Source: JAGXQV01 sp964451375 (GTDB lineage: Bacteria; Pseudomonadota; Gammaproteobacteria; Burkholderiales; Sulfuricellaceae). From it: a stretch of DNA of 64,000 bases. The position numbers and the translations under genes are program-made. Shown here piece by piece: positions 17,576 to 26,125 of the stretch. Where the stretch lies: positions 1 to 64,000 of the forward strand of contig CAYVIN010000009.1 in the NCBI GenBank assembly GCA_964451375.1, read 5' to 3'. Each line of letters begins with the position of its first letter. Position 1 is the first letter of the stretch. Below the pieces are notes generated by a model. That model made no database searches and had not been told where the DNA came from. It saw nothing but the letters and a program-made list of their open reading frames with translations.

Positions 17576-17815
17576 TCAGTTTTTGTCCAGAAACAGCGCG
17601 GCGACTTCGGCATTGTGCCGGTCGATATCGTCGGGTACCTCAAACTCGCCACGCGCCAAACCGATGCGCCGGGATACATCGGCGCCAATCGGCAACACCC
17701 GCGCCACCGGTGTGCCGTTGCGGGTGATGGTGATTTCATCCTCCGCACCCGAGGCGATTTGCTCGATGAGGCGGGACAGGTGAGTCTTGGCGTCGAACAG
17801 GCTGACGGTGTGCAT
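17576..17815 (-). CDS. Phd/YefM-family antitoxin
   Basis: 79 residues beginning MHTVSLFDAKTHLSRLIEQI, the standard Phd/YefM N-terminus that binds operator DNA, followed by ITRNGTPVARVLP and a C-terminal helix that should neutralise the PIN toxin. The ATG at 17815 has a GAGGAA ribosome site; a longer frame to 17890 is unlikely. Likely autoregulated with its toxin. Confidence 0.88.
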   Translation of the reverse strand: MHTVSLFDAKTHLSRLIEQIASGAEDEITITRNGTPVARVLPIGADVSRRIGLARGEFEVPDDIDRHNAEVAALFLDKN

Positions 17816-17992
17816 GGTAATTTCCTCGCGAATCTGGCTTAACCAGTCTAGTCTATCGACTCGTGCTAAGCAACGCTTGCCACCTTCCACTCATCGGCGA
17901 CGAGCACCTGCCGGTCATATCGCCCAGCCTGCCGCCCCTTTTTTGAGCCACGGCATTTTGAGCCACGGCGATTGCAAGACCGCCGGGCGACT

Positions 17993-18011
17993 TGTACACT
18001 GATGCAGTACA
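17993..18011. promoter_or_regulatory. Candidate operator of the yefM-yoeB-type pair
   Basis: TGTAC and GTACA half-sites separated by nine bases, 16 bases before the antitoxin ATG and overlapping the probable promoter. Its place suits autorepression by the antitoxin-toxin complex. Just upstream, TTTTGAGCCACGGC occurs twice in tandem (17941 and 17956). Confidence 0.4.
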
Positions 18012-18026
18012 TATCAAGGAAGCACC

Positions 18027-18314
18027 ATGCCACTCGAAACCACCTATACCCAAGCACGAGCGTCGTTTGCGTCGCTATGCAATGCGGCGAGCGATGATCG
18101 CGAAGTGGTGATCATCCATCGCCGCAATGCGCCTGACGTGGCGCTGATTGCCGCCGACGAACTGGCCAGCCTGATGGAAACCGCCCACCTGTTACGTTCG
18201 CCGCGCAATGCCGAGCGTTTGCTGGCGGCGCTGGCGCGCGCCAGGGCGGGCGAGGTTGCGCCGGATACGCTGGATGCGCTACGACGTGAAGCGGGGATGG
18301 ATGAAGAAACCTGA
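18027..18314 (+). CDS. YefM/Phd-family antitoxin
   Basis: 95 residues with YTQARASFASLCNAASDDREVVIIHRR near the N-terminus and DVALIAADELASLMETAHLLRSP, as in YefM. A ribosome site AAGGAAG lies 7 bases upstream. The toxin gene overlaps its last 14 bases. It points away from the neighbouring PIN pair, so two separate toxin-antitoxin modules lie back to back. Confidence 0.9.
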   Translation: MPLETTYTQARASFASLCNAASDDREVVIIHRRNAPDVALIAADELASLMETAHLLRSPRNAERLLAALARARAGEVAPDTLDALRREAGMDEET

Positions 18315-18585
18315 AAGCGGCGCAGCCCGGCGCTTGCCGGTGTTTCACCCTGAGTTTCGCGAGGATTTGCGCTTCTGGGTCGAATGCGACCGGCGCGTCG
18401 CCTTGCGGTTACTCGACCTGGTCGAGGCCATTCTGCGTGACCCTTTTGCCGGCATCGGCAAGCCGGAACCCCTCAAATATCTCGGGACGGATGTCTGGTC
18501 GCGACGATTAACGCAGGAACACCGCGTGGTGTACCTGGTAAAGCAGGAGCGCATTGAGTTCCTGCAAGGGCGCTATCACTATTGA
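18301..18585 (+). CDS. Txe/YoeB-family toxin
   Basis: 94 residues: FHPEFREDLRFWVECDRR, GKPEPLKYLGTDVWSRRLTQEHRVVYLV and the terminal GRYHY match Txe/YoeB ribosome-dependent mRNA endonucleases; the terminal His-Tyr is part of the active site in this family. The ATG at 18301 overlaps the antitoxin end by 14 bases, implying translational coupling. Confidence 0.9.
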   Translation: MKKPESGAARRLPVFHPEFREDLRFWVECDRRVALRLLDLVEAILRDPFAGIGKPEPLKYLGTDVWSRRLTQEHRVVYLVKQERIEFLQGRYHY

Positions 18586-18655
18586 TTTCGGGCTTCTGGC
18601 GCAATAATTATCTGTGCCGCCCCACGGTGATCGAACGGTGGGTGGGCGAATAATG

Positions 18656-18695
18656 CAAGGTCGGGTTGGCGGTGCCTTGCGTAGCCCGACCTTGT
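18656..18695. repeat. Inverted repeat between the toxin and a broken gene
   Basis: Arms CAAGGTCGGG and CCCGACCTTG around an 18-20 base loop. It could act as a bidirectional transcription stop or be a REP unit. The rest of 18586-18865 holds no gene. Base composition becomes noticeably AT-richer from here to about 19560. Confidence 0.55.
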
Positions 18696-18865
18696 ATTTC
18701 CCCAAGCAAGAATATCGAAGGATTCATCCTTCGCTGGCTGCCCCACTCTGCTCTTGGTAAAGAGCCCCCAAAAAATATGATATTGAAAGACTTGACCTCG
18801 CCCGTGAATACTTTCACGGCCTCTGGCACGTTGGAACGATCAAAAAGGTGCGGTGGAATGATGGG

Positions 18866-19528
18866 CTACACGGCATGTAGTTCGAATACATGAACCATGT
18901 CTTCCTTAAGTTGATCGGTTCGGGCTGCTAGCTCTAAGAAGTTGGGGACGGTCAGACGATCAAGGCTAAGAACGCCCTCACGCGCAAGAAGATAAAGTTG
19001 AATAACAAAGTCTTTCACGTTCTTATCCAACACCTTTGGCACTGCTTGCTGAAGCTTCTTGAAGCGAAGAGTCTTTGGTTCCAGCAGATGGGAAAGCGAA
19101 TAGTGGCTGTACGAGCTATGTGAGGCATGGCTGCTCAAATGGGTTCTGATTTCTTTGAATATCCCTCCAATAGCGTACGCTCTTTCACCGGCCTTGGGCA
19201 GGTCGTTCTCCATGGCGTACTCAGCCATTTCAGGAAACTTCCGAAAGTAGGTAAGTAGCTCGCTGTACTCGATGAAGGGGCGAATCAGCGCGCCAGCTTC
19301 TTGACCCAAGCCGTCGAGAATCAAACTGTACGCTCCAACAGCAAGATGCTTTGCCTTGAGGAGTGTTAGCCCGCAAATTTCTGCATAAACATCTCCACCT
19401 GCTAGCGATTCGTATGCGTCAATGCTTAGATCGATCAGCTCGAATGTTCGTGACAGTACCTCCAGTCGGTTGCCATGACTTGCCTCTAAGTAGGCAAGAG
19501 CTTCAGTTCACGTAGTCCAGAGTTCCAT
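18866..19528 (-). pseudogene. Unknown helical protein gene interrupted by an in-frame TGA
   Basis: The ATG at 19528 opens MELWTT and then meets TGA at 19508-19510. The same frame stays open for another 213 codons to the stop at 18866. The distal part is all-helical with no recognised family (LTLLKAKHLAVGAYSLIL, AYAIGGIFKEIRTHL). The only start inside the open part is a TTG at 19324, which would give 152 residues. The region is AT-richer than its neighbours, suggesting transfer followed by decay. A sequencing error at codon 7 cannot be excluded. Confidence 0.55.
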
Positions 19529-19617
19529 GGGTTTCTGCCGAATAACGTTAAGTAAACATCCTAAAATGCGCCAGCAAGGGCGCATTCAAGGAAATTTACG
19601 GGAAATACCCTGCTACC

Positions 19618-19865
19618 TCCTCCCCCCCCCCATAATCGACCCCAGCACCCCGCGCAACACCTGCCACCCCAGTCGAAACCGCCGCCGGAAGCGGCCTGCG
19701 GGGCGGCGTCGCCTGGAGATTGGCTACTGGAGCGGCCCTTGAGTTTTTCATAAGCCGATTCGCGATCCACGGCGTTTTCGTAGTGGCCGTAGACCAGCGA
19801 ATTCTTGATCGTTTCTCGGGCTCAGTTGGCGTCACCGGGCCTGGGTGGCTACGGGACGCACCACC
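19618..19865 (-). pseudogene. Degenerate duplicate of the yjgR 3' end
   Basis: Closely similar to the plus-strand segment 20203-20550, the tail of the adjacent yjgR. About 125 bases are missing between two short copies of a CCCCAGT-containing motif, and several indels break the frame. It lies in the same orientation as the intact gene, with an HTH gene between. It encodes nothing coherent. Confidence 0.75.
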
Positions 19866-19879
19866 AAAGTGGAAACCAA

Positions 19880-20140
19880 TCAAGCGGCGTCTTCCCAAGG
19901 GACTTCCCAGCCGGGGAAGACCAGTACGGCGGGGTGACATTGCAGGGCGCGGGCGAACACCTTGGCGCGTTCTATGCCCAGGTTAACCCGCCCATTTTCG
20001 ATGGCTGAGATGGTCGCTTGCGGAATGCCGGTCAGCTCGGCCAGTTGGCCTTGGCTCAATTCCTGAAGTTCGCGCAAGATGCGTAACGACTCACCCACGG
20101 TGACTTCGACGCGCTTTTTTGCCGGCTGAAACTCATCCAT
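19880..20140 (-). CDS. XRE/Cro-type HTH regulator (antitoxin-like, orphan)
   Basis: 86 residues. The HTH covers about 16-70 (GESLRILRELQELSQGQLAELTG, then IPQATISAIENGRVN), and the C-terminal HPAVLVFPGWEV resembles HTH antitoxins that pair with RelE/HigB toxins. Only 55 bases separate its start from the stop of yjgR, so no toxin precedes it. An AGGAGG ribosome site lies 7 bases before the ATG. It sits between the intact yjgR tail and a degraded copy of that tail. Confidence 0.85.
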   Translation of the reverse strand: MDEFQPAKKRVEVTVGESLRILRELQELSQGQLAELTGIPQATISAIENGRVNLGIERAKVFARALQCHPAVLVFPGWEVPWEDAA

Positions 20141-20195
20141 TTCATGGCCTCCTGTAATTGTCCATTAGTCAGCTCTGCGCGCCTTTGCTCTCGCC

Positions 20196-21689
20196 CTACT
20201 TCTTCCCCCCCATGATCGACCCCAGCACCCCGCGCAGTACCTGTCGCCCCAGTTCGCTGCCGATGGCGCGGGCGGCGCTTTTGGCCAGCGTCTCGAAGAC
20301 CCCGGCGTTGTGCCGGCCGCCGCTGGATTTGCCGGCCATTTCGCCCAACATGCCGCCCCAGTCGAAACCGCCGCCGGAGGCGGCTTGCGGGGCATCATTG
20401 GTCGGCGTTGCGCCACCGGAACGGCCTTTGAGTTTTTCATAGGCGGATTCGCGATCCACGGCGTTTTCGTAGTGGCCGTAGACCAGCGAATTTTTGATGG
20501 CTTCCTGGCGCTCAGTCGGCGTCACCGGGCCTAGGCGGCTGCCTGGCGGGGCGACGAAGGCGCGTTCCACCGGCATCGGGCTGCCTTTTTCATCCAGAAA
20601 CGAGACCAGCGCTTCGCCGACTTCGAGTTCGGTAATCGCGGTCGCGACATCCAGGCCGGGGCTGGCGCGGAAGGTTTCGGCGGCGGCGCGCACGGCTTTC
20701 TGGTCGCGCGGGGTGAAGGCGCGCAGGGCGTGCTGGACGCGGTTGCCGAGCTGGCCGAGGACGGCGTCGGGGATGTCGAGCGGGCTTTGGCTGACGAAAT
20801 ACACGCCGACGCCCTTGGAGCGGATCAGGCGCACCACTTGTTCGATTTTTTCCTGAAGCGCGGCAGGGGCGTCGTTGAACAGCAGGTGGGCTTCGTCGAA
20901 AAAGAACACCAGCTTAGGCTTATCCGCGTCGCCGACTTCCGGGAGGTTTTCGAATAGCTCGGAGAGCAGCCACAACAGCAAGGTGGCGTAGACCTTGGGG
21001 GACAACATGAGTTTGTCGGCGGCGAGGATGTTGATGACGCCGTGGCCTTTTTCGTCGGTCTGCATCAGGTCGGCGAGGTCCAGCGCCGGTTCGCCGAAGA
21101 GCTTTTCGCCGCCCTGGCCTTCCAGTGCAATCAGGCCGCGCTGGATCGCGCCGATGCTGGCGGCGGAGATGTTGCCGTATTCGGTGGTGAATTCCTTGGC
21201 GTGGTCGCCGACGTGCTGGAGCATGGCGCGCAGGTCTTTGAGGTCGAGGAGCAGCAGGCCGTTGTCGTCGGCGATTTTGAAGACCAGCGCCAATACGCCT
21301 TCCTGGGTGTCGTTGAGGTTGAGCATTCGCGCCAGCAGCAGCGGCCCCATGTCGGAGATGGTGGCGCGCACCGGGTGTCCCTGCTCGCCAAATGTGTCCC
21401 AGAACATCACCGGGTTGGCGGCGTAGGCGAAATCGTCGAGTTTCATTTGCTGAACCCGTGCGGCGATCTTGGGGTTTTCGCTGCCGGCGCGGCTGAGTCC
21501 CGCCAGGTCGCCCTTTACGTCGGCCATAAATACCGGCACCCCGGCATGGCTGAATTGTTCGGCGAGGCGTTGCAGGGATACCGATTTGCCGGTGCCGGTC
21601 GCGCCGGCAATCAGGCCGTGGCGGTTGGCGAGGCGCGGCAACAAGTGGAGTGGCTTCTTGCCTTGGGCAACGAAGAGGGGTGCAGTCAT
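20196..21689 (-). CDS. yjgR: HerA/FtsK-like ATPase of the YjgR family (DUF853)
   Basis: 497 residues with Walker A GATGTGKSVSLQ near 28-39, Walker B LVFFFDEAHLLF, and the DUF853 features GVYFVSQSPLDIPDAVLGQL and RNRVQHALRAFTPRDQKA-like helicase core. Probably a hexameric ATPase; its cellular function is not established. The low-complexity linker and C-terminal hydrophobic tail (QVLRGVLGSIMGGKK) are the part duplicated at 19618-19865. Confidence 0.92.
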   Translation of the reverse strand: MTAPLFVAQGKKPLHLLPRLANRHGLIAGATGTGKSVSLQRLAEQFSHAGVPVFMADVKGDLAGLSRAGSENPKIAARVQQMKLDDFAYAANPVMFWDTFGEQGHPVRATISDMGPLLLARMLNLNDTQEGVLALVFKIADDNGLLLLDLKDLRAMLQHVGDHAKEFTTEYGNISAASIGAIQRGLIALEGQGGEKLFGEPALDLADLMQTDEKGHGVINILAADKLMLSPKVYATLLLWLLSELFENLPEVGDADKPKLVFFFDEAHLLFNDAPAALQEKIEQVVRLIRSKGVGVYFVSQSPLDIPDAVLGQLGNRVQHALRAFTPRDQKAVRAAAETFRASPGLDVATAITELEVGEALVSFLDEKGSPMPVERAFVAPPGSRLGPVTPTERQEAIKNSLVYGHYENAVDRESAYEKLKGRSGGATPTNDAPQAASGGGFDWGGMLGEMAGKSSGGRHNAGVFETLAKSAARAIGSELGRQVLRGVLGSIMGGKK

Positions 21690-21738
21690 GGTGAGTCCTT
21701 ATGTTGAAGATGGGGGAAATGGTAACATTACGTTTTTT

Positions 21739-21812
21739 CAATGTTTAGTTTTTAATGCTTAATGTTTAACCCGGCAATTCGGGAACCGGGCATTAAACAT
21801 TAAGCATTCAAC
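21739..21812. repeat. Heptamer foldback element (ATTAAAC type)
   Basis: The left arm has TGTTTAA/TGCTTAA units and the right arm has ATTAAAC, ATTAAGC, ATTCAAC, ATTAAAC units. They are joined by an inner CCCGG...CCGGG stem. It lies between the divergent yjgR and yebC genes, ending 26 bases before the yebC ATG, so it falls within their promoter space. Confidence 0.88.
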
Positions 21813-21838
21813 ATTAAACATTTCACTCAGAGGTAGTC

Positions 21839-22564
21839 ATGGCAGGTCATTCCAAGTGGGCCAATATCCAGCACCGTAAAGGGCGTCAGGACGCCAAGCG
21901 CGGCAAAATTTTCACCAAGCTGATCAAGGAAGTCACGGTCGCGGCCAAGCTCGGCGGCGGCGACCCCAATTTCAATCCGCGCCTGCGCGTCGCTATCGAC
22001 AAGGCCAAGGAAGAGAACATGCCCGCCGAGAATCTCGACCGCGCCATCAAGCGCGGCACCGGCGAACTGGAAGGGGTAAGTTATGAGGAAATCCGCTACG
22101 AAGGTTACGGCCCCGGCGGCGTACCGGTGATCGTCGATTGCCTGACCGACAACCGTGTGCGCACCGTGGCCGACGTGCGCCACGCTTTCTCGAAAAACGG
22201 CGGCAACATGGGCACCGAAGGCTCGGTGGCATTCCTTTTCAAGCATTGCGGACAACTCCTGTTCGCCCCCGGTTCGGACGAGGACAAGATCATGGAAGCC
22301 GCCCTCGAAGCCGGTGCGGAGGACGTGTTGACCAACGACGACGGCAGTATCGAGGTGATCACCGCACCCTATGAGTTCAGCAACGTCAAGGACGCGCTGG
22401 AAAAGGCCGGCCTCAAGGCGGAAATGGGTGAAGTGACCATGAAGCCCGGCAACGAAACCGAACTGGCCGGCGACGATGCGGTGAAGATGCAGAAAATGCT
22501 GGATGCGCTGGAAAGCCTGGACGACGTGCAGGATGTGTATAGCGCGGCGGTATTCGACGAATAA
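21839..22564 (+). CDS. yebC: YebC/PmpR family transcriptional/translational regulator
   Basis: 241 residues, full family length: MAGHSKWANIQHRKGRQDAKRG start, NPRLRVAIDKAKEENMP, EIRYEGYGPGG and the C-terminal LDALESLDDVQDVY signature. The family (TACO1 in mitochondria) acts on translation of proline-rich stretches and, in some bacteria, is reported as a DNA-binding regulator. It is followed by a clear terminator and is usually near ruvC, which is not present here. Confidence 0.96.
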   Translation: MAGHSKWANIQHRKGRQDAKRGKIFTKLIKEVTVAAKLGGGDPNFNPRLRVAIDKAKEENMPAENLDRAIKRGTGELEGVSYEEIRYEGYGPGGVPVIVDCLTDNRVRTVADVRHAFSKNGGNMGTEGSVAFLFKHCGQLLFAPGSDEDKIMEAALEAGAEDVLTNDDGSIEVITAPYEFSNVKDALEKAGLKAEMGEVTMKPGNETELAGDDAVKMQKMLDALESLDDVQDVYSAAVFDE

Positions 22565-22583
22565 GCGTCACTCTCGCCTGCAT

Positions 22584-22614
22584 AAAAAAAGCCCGCTTTG
22601 CCGGGCTTTTTTTA
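22584..22614. terminator. Rho-independent terminator, probably bidirectional
   Basis: Stem AGCCCG/CGGGCT with a short loop, flanked by an A-run on the left and a T-run on the right. It ends yebC on the plus strand and can also stop the convergent tcdA. Confidence 0.9.
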
Positions 22615-22627
22615 TGTGCTGTGAACA

Positions 22628-23374
22628 CTATTCGGTTGGCGCGCTCTCGTCCAGCAAGCGCTGGATCACCGCGCCGGCCAGCATCAGGCCGAATAGCGGC
22701 GGCATGTAGCTGATGGTGCCGTTGACGGCGCGTGGTCTGCCGGGGCCGTCAACAGCCTGGGGGGGCAGGGGCGGGCGGCCCGGTTCGTCGGAAAATACGG
22801 TTAATACGCCCTTGCGGATGGCGTAGTGGCGCGCCAGCAGCTTGCGCATTTCGCGGGCTAGTGGACACATTTCGGTTTTGCTGAGGTCGGCGATTTTGAT
22901 CCGGCTGGGGTCGAGGCGGTTGCCCGCGCCCATGCTGGAAGCGACTTTCAGGCCGCGCTGAAGGCATTTCCCGACCAACGCGGCTTTCGAGGTCAGCGAG
23001 TCGATGGCGTCGATGACATAGTCACAATCGGCGGGCACGATGGCGTCGATGTTGTCGGCGGTGAGAAAAACCTGTTGGGCGTCAACGATGCAGGCGGGGT
23101 TGATGTCGGCGATGCGGGCTGCGACGATTTCCGTTTTGGCGTGGCCTACCGTGGAGAGCAGCGCGGGGAGTTGGCGGTTGATGTTGCTGGTCGCGACCTG
23201 GTCGTGATCAACCAGGGTGAGGCGTCCGATGCCGGCGCGCGCCAGGGCTTCGGTACACCACGAGCCGACCCCGCCCAATCCGGCGACAAACACGTGTTTG
23301 CCGGCCAGCGCGGCCACACCATCCGCGCCGATGAGAATTTCGGTGCGGCTAAATTGCGCGGGAATTGGGATCAT
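22628..23374 (-). CDS. tcdA: tRNA threonylcarbamoyladenosine dehydratase (ThiF family)
   Basis: 248 residues. TcdA activates t6A37 of tRNA with ATP to form the cyclic ct6A. The ThiF fold is visible: GLGGVGSWCTEALARAG near 31-47, LVDHDQVATSNINRQ near 52-66 and the catalytic-region DAIDSLTSKAALV. The later ICLGRP-like SSMGAGNRLDPSRI and TEMCPLAREMRKLL match CsdL/TcdA. No csdAE genes lie nearby. It converges on yebC across the shared terminator. Confidence 0.92.
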   Translation of the reverse strand: MIPIPAQFSRTEILIGADGVAALAGKHVFVAGLGGVGSWCTEALARAGIGRLTLVDHDQVATSNINRQLPALLSTVGHAKTEIVAARIADINPACIVDAQQVFLTADNIDAIVPADCDYVIDAIDSLTSKAALVGKCLQRGLKVASSMGAGNRLDPSRIKIADLSKTEMCPLAREMRKLLARHYAIRKGVLTVFSDEPGRPPLPPQAVDGPGRPRAVNGTISYMPPLFGLMLAGAVIQRLLDESAPTE

Positions 23375-23422
23375 CAGGAATACGGGAAGGCCGGGAAGAA
23401 GGATTCCCGGCCTGGGGTAGGA

Positions 23423-24301
23423 TTATTTTTCGTAAACGCCACCGGCGACATGGGCCAAGGTGTCCTGGATGGCGTCGGGGGCATCGCTGATGGTCATGAA
23501 CGCGCCCATGCCCAGCGACGGCCAGGCGAGGGCGATACGGTAACGCCCGTACATGGAGCCGGCTTTGTTGCCGATGACGTAAATTTCGTAGGGCAATGCG
23601 GCGATGTGGTCGGGGCCGGTTTTGTTGACCCACCAGCCTTCACCGGTTTTCGGGTCGTTCATGGCGACGCCGAATACCGCGATTTTTTTGTCGGCCATGA
23701 TGACTTCGTAAACCTTGGCAGTGTTGTTCGTGCCTTTGGCGAGGTTGTCCTGGATGGTTTTCACGGCGGCTTCAAAGCTGGCGTGGGTTTTCAACTCGTT
23801 TTTGTCGGCGTCGAAACGTTCCATGCCGAACATGTAGCGGTAGCCGGGCAGGTCGTCCGCCGCGACATCGCCGCCAAACCCCTTGCCTGCGCCGAGCGCC
23901 TTGGCGAGTTTGCCTTGTACCGCTTTTACGGCGTTTTCCGCGCCGCCGAACTGTTTGCGGAAATAGGCGCGATACCAGTAGTCGGGGTTCATGTAGGAGA
24001 CGCTGCCGTCGGCTTTGACGCCGACGCGGATGCCTGCGCCGACGATGGTTTGGCCGCCGGCGGCCTTGATGGCTTCGAGGATGCCCTTGTCGGTGACGAC
24101 CAGGGAGCCGTAGCCGGTCAGGCCTTTCGGCATATGCTGGCCGATGACTTCAAAGCCTTCCGCCTGAAGTTTTTTTTCAACCACACCCATGGTGGCCTTG
24201 AGATCGGCGCCGGCAACTTTGTCGCCGGCGAGGTAAGGGGCGACCGCAAATGCCAGTGGGGCCCAGAGGAATGCGAAAATTGCGATTAACAGCTTTTTCA
24301 T
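23423..24301 (-). CDS. Exported DUF302-like protein
   Basis: 292 residues with a clear signal peptide (MKKLLIAIFAFLWAPLAFA). The mature part contains LKATMGVVEKKLQAEGFEVIG and GAGIRVGVKADGSVSYMNP, which resemble the DUF302 alpha/beta core but in a longer protein. The C-terminus ends IQDTLAHVAGGVYEK. The ATG at 24301 has a GGAG site 10 bases upstream. It follows the FadL gene by 75 bases on the same strand, suggesting a shared envelope role. The function is unknown and the DUF302 link is by eye. Confidence 0.7.
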   Translation of the reverse strand: MKKLLIAIFAFLWAPLAFAVAPYLAGDKVAGADLKATMGVVEKKLQAEGFEVIGQHMPKGLTGYGSLVVTDKGILEAIKAAGGQTIVGAGIRVGVKADGSVSYMNPDYWYRAYFRKQFGGAENAVKAVQGKLAKALGAGKGFGGDVAADDLPGYRYMFGMERFDADKNELKTHASFEAAVKTIQDNLAKGTNNTAKVYEVIMADKKIAVFGVAMNDPKTGEGWWVNKTGPDHIAALPYEIYVIGNKAGSMYGRYRIALAWPSLGMGAFMTISDAPDAIQDTLAHVAGGVYEK

Positions 24302-24376
24302 GTTGTTGTCTCCAGAAATAAACAGGGCTGAAACCAAGTTCAGCCCTGTCGAAACGATTATGCAGTCAGCCCTTTT

Positions 24377-25801
24377 TTAGAAACGGTGGCTATACAGCAG
24401 TTGCACACTGGTTTGGGCATGTGTCGAAGTGACGCCGGAACCGGAGTTCTGGCTGACTTCCGGTGCGTAGGTCAGCGAGCCGTCGAAACTCGACACCTTG
24501 TTGAACGCGTAGCCCGCGCCGACCGTCACATGATCCTTGACGATAGCGGGGAACAGCGCGTTCAGGTAGCTGTCGGGAATCGGGTTGTTGGCAACGTTGA
24601 CGCCGCCGCGCAAAGTGAACTGCGGGTTGACCTTGTAGGATGCGCCGAGCATGAAGACATCCTGATCCTTCCAGTTCTGGAACAGGGTGGCGTTCAACTG
24701 GGTGCCGCCGAAGCCGGCTGCCATGCCGCTTTGGGCGGTGTCGGCGTTGAATGTCATGGTCATGTTTTTCATGACTTTTTCCCAGCCGATACGTTTGTAG
24801 TCAGCAGCGATCAGGAGGGCGTCGGTAGCCTGGAAGGCGATGCCAAAGCCATAGGTTTCCGGCCATTGGAAGTCGCGCACACTGATTTTGCCGACTACCG
24901 GGATGGTCATGTTCGCGCCGTTGGCCATGTTGACATTGAAGCTGACGGTCGCGCCGCTGGCTTCGAGGTCGCTAAGGCTGGTCTTGCTGTGGTAGGTCGC
25001 ACCGAAGGTCAGCTTGGGATTAACCTTGTACACCATCCCCAGTTTGCCGGCGTAACCGGTGGCGTGGGCCTTGCCGGTGAAGTCGTTGTTGTTGGAGAAG
25101 TCAAAGAAGCCCCAACCGACCGGGTTGGCCATGTTGAGCATACCCGCCTGCATCATGCCGCCGAATGCCTGAACCATGCTGCCGGAAACCGTGCCGCCGG
25201 AGTTGCTTGCCCTGGGGTTCATGGTCTTGGGCATCATGTCCATGAATTGACCGCCGCCCATAGCCATTTGCAGATCCATGCCGGCCCACACGAAATCAAC
25301 CGAACCACCGATGGTGAGGTCGGGGTTGACCGTGTAGCTCAACGGAATCAGTGCGCGGCCCACGCCCACTTCGGAGCGGGTAGCGCGACCGGAACCGGCG
25401 CTCATCAGGCTGTTGGCGCCGTATTCGGTGCCCATGCCGCCTTGCGCGAAAACGCCGATGCCGTAGGACATCGCCCCCTGCTTTTTGACGTAGCCGACAG
25501 CGGGCATGTAATAAGCGTCACCACCCGATTTCGCGTCGGGCATACCGTTCATCTTGGCCTTCACGTCCGGCCCCAACATGCCGACCGCGACATCCAGACG
25601 CGAGCCGTCGCCCATCAAACCCAGCGTGGCCGGGTTGTTCATCATCGCGGCAGTGCCGTTGTCGTAAGCGTAGGAAGCGCCACCCATGCCGGTGGCAACC
25701 GGGCCATACCCTTCCATGTTCATACCATTGGTGGCCAGGGCCAGTCCAGGTGCTACCAGGCCGGCAACCGCCAGCGCGCCAAACAGGGATTTCAATTTCA
25801 T
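24377..25801 (-). CDS. OmpP1/FadL/TodX family outer-membrane channel
   Basis: 474 residues. A signal peptide ends ...GLALA and is followed by the family N-terminus NGMNMEGYGPVATGMGGASYAY and MMNNPATLGLMGDGSRLDV. Alternating strands continue to a C-terminal aromatic YSHRF typical of outer-membrane barrels. The family moves hydrophobic molecules across the outer membrane. A strong GGAGGAG ribosome site lies 7 bases before the ATG at 25801. The ligand cannot be read. The neighbouring DUF302-like exported protein and the sulfur-carrier genes upstream are suggestive only. Confidence 0.92.
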   Translation of the reverse strand: MKLKSLFGALAVAGLVAPGLALATNGMNMEGYGPVATGMGGASYAYDNGTAAMMNNPATLGLMGDGSRLDVAVGMLGPDVKAKMNGMPDAKSGGDAYYMPAVGYVKKQGAMSYGIGVFAQGGMGTEYGANSLMSAGSGRATRSEVGVGRALIPLSYTVNPDLTIGGSVDFVWAGMDLQMAMGGGQFMDMMPKTMNPRASNSGGTVSGSMVQAFGGMMQAGMLNMANPVGWGFFDFSNNNDFTGKAHATGYAGKLGMVYKVNPKLTFGATYHSKTSLSDLEASGATVSFNVNMANGANMTIPVVGKISVRDFQWPETYGFGIAFQATDALLIAADYKRIGWEKVMKNMTMTFNADTAQSGMAAGFGGTQLNATLFQNWKDQDVFMLGASYKVNPQFTLRGGVNVANNPIPDSYLNALFPAIVKDHVTVGAGYAFNKVSSFDGSLTYAPEVSQNSGSGVTSTHAQTSVQLLYSHRF

Positions 25802-26074
25802 TTTCGTACTCCTCCGCAAAATAAGGTGTTCATTCATGCTTGCATCAAGACAAACTACCGATACACCCCGAAAATGTGACATGAATTCAATGCAAGAGCA
25901 AGAAAAATTGCGGATTGTTGATGTCTGTTTGGGGAGGGCGGGAACGGTGCGGCTGGAGCGCCCAAGTTCAAGGTTTTGTAATAAAAAAGCTTTCCATTTA
26001 GGATGATACGATCCTTTTATGTTTTTGGTCTGTTGTTATTTTGCACATTTTCTGCGGGAGTGGGCGTTCGGAAA

Positions 26075-26104
26075 CAAAAAAGGCAGCCCGCAGGCTGCCT
26101 TTCA
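26075..26104 (-). terminator. Rho-independent terminator of the dsrE2 gene
   Basis: On the minus strand, AAAGGCAGCC loops to GGCTGCCTTTTTTG, a seven-pair GC-rich stem followed by a T-run, 22 bases after the dsrE2 stop. Confidence 0.92.
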
Positions 26105-26125
26105 AGAATTCAAGCTTCTACCGTA

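Noticed and set aside
19508..19510. TGA read as selenocysteine
   Set aside because: No SECIS-like hairpin or selenoprotein family resemblance; a nonsense change is simpler.
19561..19770. Short coding frame in the yjgR tail remnant
   Set aside because: The frame mixes yjgR-derived residues with shifted sequence and lacks a ribosome site.
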